This document shows, piece by piece, positions 6,309-7,679 of a stretch of 7,679 nucleotides of DNA. The DNA lies in contig FR882141.1 of NCBI GenBank assembly GCA_000435635.1, forward strand, positions 1 through 7,679, read 5' to 3'. The translations under genes were made by a program, and so were the position numbers. Position 1 is the stretch's first letter, and each line of letters starts with the position of its first letter. The notes beneath the pieces were generated by a model. That model saw only the letters and a list, made by a program, of their open reading frames with translations, searched no databases and was not told the DNA's origin. This stretch comes from Prevotella sp. CAG:1320. GTDB lineage: Bacteria; Bacteroidota; Bacteroidia; Bacteroidales; Bacteroidaceae.

Positions 6309-6321
6309 TACGAATATCGTA
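6309..6321. promoter_or_regulatory. Operator-like palindrome in the second repeat unit
   Basis: TACGA, ATA and TCGTA form a perfect 5+3+5 palindrome whose right arm overlaps the first two bases of the -7 box. In unit 1 the matching site (6261-6273) reads TACGC-ATA-TCGTA, so the single substitution between the units breaks it. A regulator binding here would cover the promoter. No regulator is identified. Confidence 0.35.
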
Positions 6322-6327
6322 TCTTTG
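6320..6327 (+). promoter_or_regulatory. -7 promoter box upstream of the retropepsin-like gene
   Basis: TATCTTTG matches TAnnTTTG exactly. Transcription would begin near 6335, leaving about 14 nt before the ATG. Unit 1 carries the same box at 6272-6279, which could give a second start about 48 nt upstream. A -33 TTG is missing at the expected 19-21 nt distance; that position falls in the G-rich TAGAGGG part of the repeat. The promoter may therefore be weak or need an activator. Confidence 0.55.
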
Positions 6328-6348
6328 TTCCGTTATATCAAGACAGTC

Positions 6349-7679
6349 ATGAATAAATTGCTTTTTACCCTGCTATGCCTGCCCATCGCGCTGATGGCGC
6401 AAGCGCAAAACGCCGATGCTCGCTTCGGCAAGTTGTTGAACGAGAGTCGCTGGTTTGAGTTGGCTGGTGAACTGAAGGGCACACCCCCAGACTCCGTGCA
6501 TCCCTTGCTCTACAAGATGGCCAAAGCCATGACATACCACAACTTCAACCGGCCGGACTCGGCATGTGCCGTAATCGGGGACTTGCTGAACAACCACCAG
6601 GAGGAATTAGGCGACAACACGTTGAGCATGGCCGCGTTGCTGGGGATGAACCTGGCCCGCCTTGATCGTTATGCCGAGGCCGCGGACTTGATGCAAGATC
6701 TTTATGACCAACTGAAGGCGCAAGGCGTGGACAGCACGCAAACCAAGGGCTTTTTTTCGCTGGCCCGGCAATACCGGGTGTTTGCCGACAACGCCCCTAT
6801 ATGCAAGCCGCTGCATCCCGCGGGCGCCTATCGCGTCCCGATGAAGACACATAACGCGATGCACATTGCCAAGGACAAGGCTTCTAAAGGGCATTTCATC
6901 ACGATGGACGGCCGGCTCAACGGGAAAGCAAGCACGTTGGTCTTCGACACCGGGGCGGGCGTTAACATCATCTCTTCCAGGCAGATGCGTGATTATGGCT
7001 TGCGGACGCTGGATGTCACGATGCCGATGAGTGGCATCGGCACGCAGCAGGGACGTTACGCCATGGCCGATACGTTGCGCATAGGTGACATGGCTTGGGC
7101 GAACGTTCCTTTCCTTGTCGTTGACATCCAGACAGGGGATGCCGTCAGTGACAGCATCGGCACCTTGCTTCCCCCGGTTATTGGCCTGCCCATCATGTTG
7201 CGCATGCAAGAGATACAGCTGGATTTCGCGCGTCGCCAGTTTGTCGTTCCCGCCACGCCCACGCCTAGTCCGCTCCGCGAAAGCAACTTGTCGCGGGGAG
7301 ACCAGGAAAACTTGCGGCTGACCACCACGGACGAAGAGGGGCAGCCCCTTTATTTCCATTTTGACACAGGCGGCTATGAAACCACGCTCCAGCCTCGTTG
7401 GTATGAGCGGCACAAGGAAGAGACGCTGGCCGAGGGCACGCCGGACTCCTTGAGAGTGGCAGGTGTGGGGGCCGCCATGGTTACCCGCGGTTACCGTTTG
7501 CCCCATAAGGCCTTTCGTCTGGGGAATGGCGTGGCAGTGTTAGATTCCGTAATGGTGAACACGGGCATTGACACGCATTCGGAGGAGAGAAGGAAAGCTA
7601 ACTACCTGACAGGCGAAGAAGACGGCACGTTGGGACTGGATGTCCTGGAACGGTTCAGCAAGGTGATATTGAACCTAAA
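6349..7679 (+). CDS. Exported retropepsin-like aspartic protease with two DTG lobes (3' end missing)
   Basis: The frame from ATG 6349 stays open for 443 codons to the window end. Residues 1-18 form a signal peptide (a Leu-rich core, then MAQA before Q19); Cys10 does not sit in a lipobox. Residues about 22-150 look helical and TPR-like (LLGMNLARLDRYAEAADLMQDL). Lobe 1 has VFDTGAGVNIISS (Asp200) and the closing PVIGLPIMLRMQEIQLDF (276-293). Lobe 2 has FHFDTGGYETTL (Asp339) and the closing GTLGLDVLERFSKVILNL (426-443). Each DTG is followed by a hydrophobic-hydrophobic-Gly motif, as in clan AA aspartic peptidases. Two lobes in one chain could form a pepsin-like active site without dimerising. The stop codon is probably soon after the window, since the second closing motif is the usual domain end. 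The natural substrate is unknown; it should act in the periplasm or at the outer surface. Confidence 0.85.
   Translation, partial: MNKLLFTLLCLPIALMAQAQNADARFGKLLNESRWFELAGELKGTPPDSVHPLLYKMAKAMTYHNFNRPDSACAVIGDLLNNHQEELGDNTLSMAALLGMNLARLDRYAEAADLMQDLYDQLKAQGVDSTQTKGFFSLARQYRVFADNAPICKPLHPAGAYRVPMKTHNAMHIAKDKASKGHFITMDGRLNGKASTLVFDTGAGVNIISSRQMRDYGLRTLDVTMPMSGIGTQQGRYAMADTLRIGDMAWANVPFLVVDIQTGDAVSDSIGTLLPPVIGLPIMLRMQEIQLDFARRQFVVPATPTPSPLRESNLSRGDQENLRLTTTDEEGQPLYFHFDTGGYETTLQPRWYERHKEETLAEGTPDSLRVAGVGAAMVTRGYRLPHKAFRLGNGVAVLDSVMVNTGIDTHSEERRKANYLTGEEDGTLGLDVLERFSKVILNL

Larger units (their letters stand above)
6236..6330. repeat. Two tandem 47/48-bp repeats with G tracts and -7 boxes
   Basis: Unit 1 is 6236-6282 and unit 2 is 6283-6330. 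They differ only in the length of a G run (8 G at 6238-6245 against 9 G at 6285-6293) and one substitution (C6265 against A6313). Each contains GTAGAGGG facing CCCTAC across CGTTT, an imperfect hairpin with one bulged A, and each ends in TATCTTTGTTC, a perfect Bacteroidetes -7 box. The array ends 18 nt before the protease start codon, so it looks like a duplicated promoter module. Confidence 0.9.

Noticed and set aside
6607..7506. Minus-strand open frame of 299 codons at the right end
   Set aside because: It lies opposite the protease frame, which has a signal peptide and two DTG motifs. The antisense translation shows no family features.

Overview
The window looks like a piece of a Bacteroidales chromosome (Bacteroides/Prevotella-like), fairly GC-rich for that group. 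The evidence is the gene families (a PL1-type pectate lyase with a Ca-binding motif and a C-terminal tail, DUF6249 and DUF5056 proteins beside an ECF sigma factor, an RsmF-type methyltransferase, a retropepsin-like protease), the near absence of Shine-Dalgarno sites, and promoter elements of the Bacteroidetes type (-7 TAnnTTTG, -33 TTG). The genus cannot be fixed from the sequence alone.

Layout. Positions 1-335 hold no gene: an imperfect 41-44 bp tandem repeat array (4-129) is followed by AT-rich DNA with a weak promoter candidate and a short hairpin. A secreted pectate lyase (336-2099, +) follows. A convergent intergenic stretch (2100-2248) is packed with hairpins, including a strong terminator for the lyase and an AT-rich terminator for the opposing operon. 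That operon reads on the minus strand: a membrane protein with duplicated DUF6249-like segments (4105-3164), an ECF sigma factor (3149-2613) and a small two-TM protein (2623-2249) that overlaps the sigma gene and is a plausible regulator of it. A 99 bp divergent gap carries a good Bacteroidetes promoter driving rsmF (4205-5614, +), which overlaps folA (5611-6138, +) by ATGA. After folA come a possible terminator and two tandem 47/48 bp repeats (6236-6330), each with a G8/G9 tract, an imperfect hairpin and a perfect TAnnTTTG box. The last gene (6349 to the window end, 3' end missing) encodes an exported protein with two retropepsin-like DTG lobes behind a helical N-terminal region.

How the genes work together. 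The minus-strand operon is probably one signalling unit: sigma factor, membrane partner and envelope protein. rsmF and folA look translationally coupled although their reactions are unrelated (16S rRNA m5C methylation and tetrahydrofolate synthesis). The lyase and the protease appear to be independent exported enzymes. No mobile element, CRISPR array, tRNA or rRNA gene was seen. The observations most worth follow-up are the duplicated promoter module with variable G tracts before the double-DTG protease, the sigma operon with the duplicated DUF6249 segment, and the unusual Phe in the DHFR active-site region. No clearly new multi-gene system is evident.
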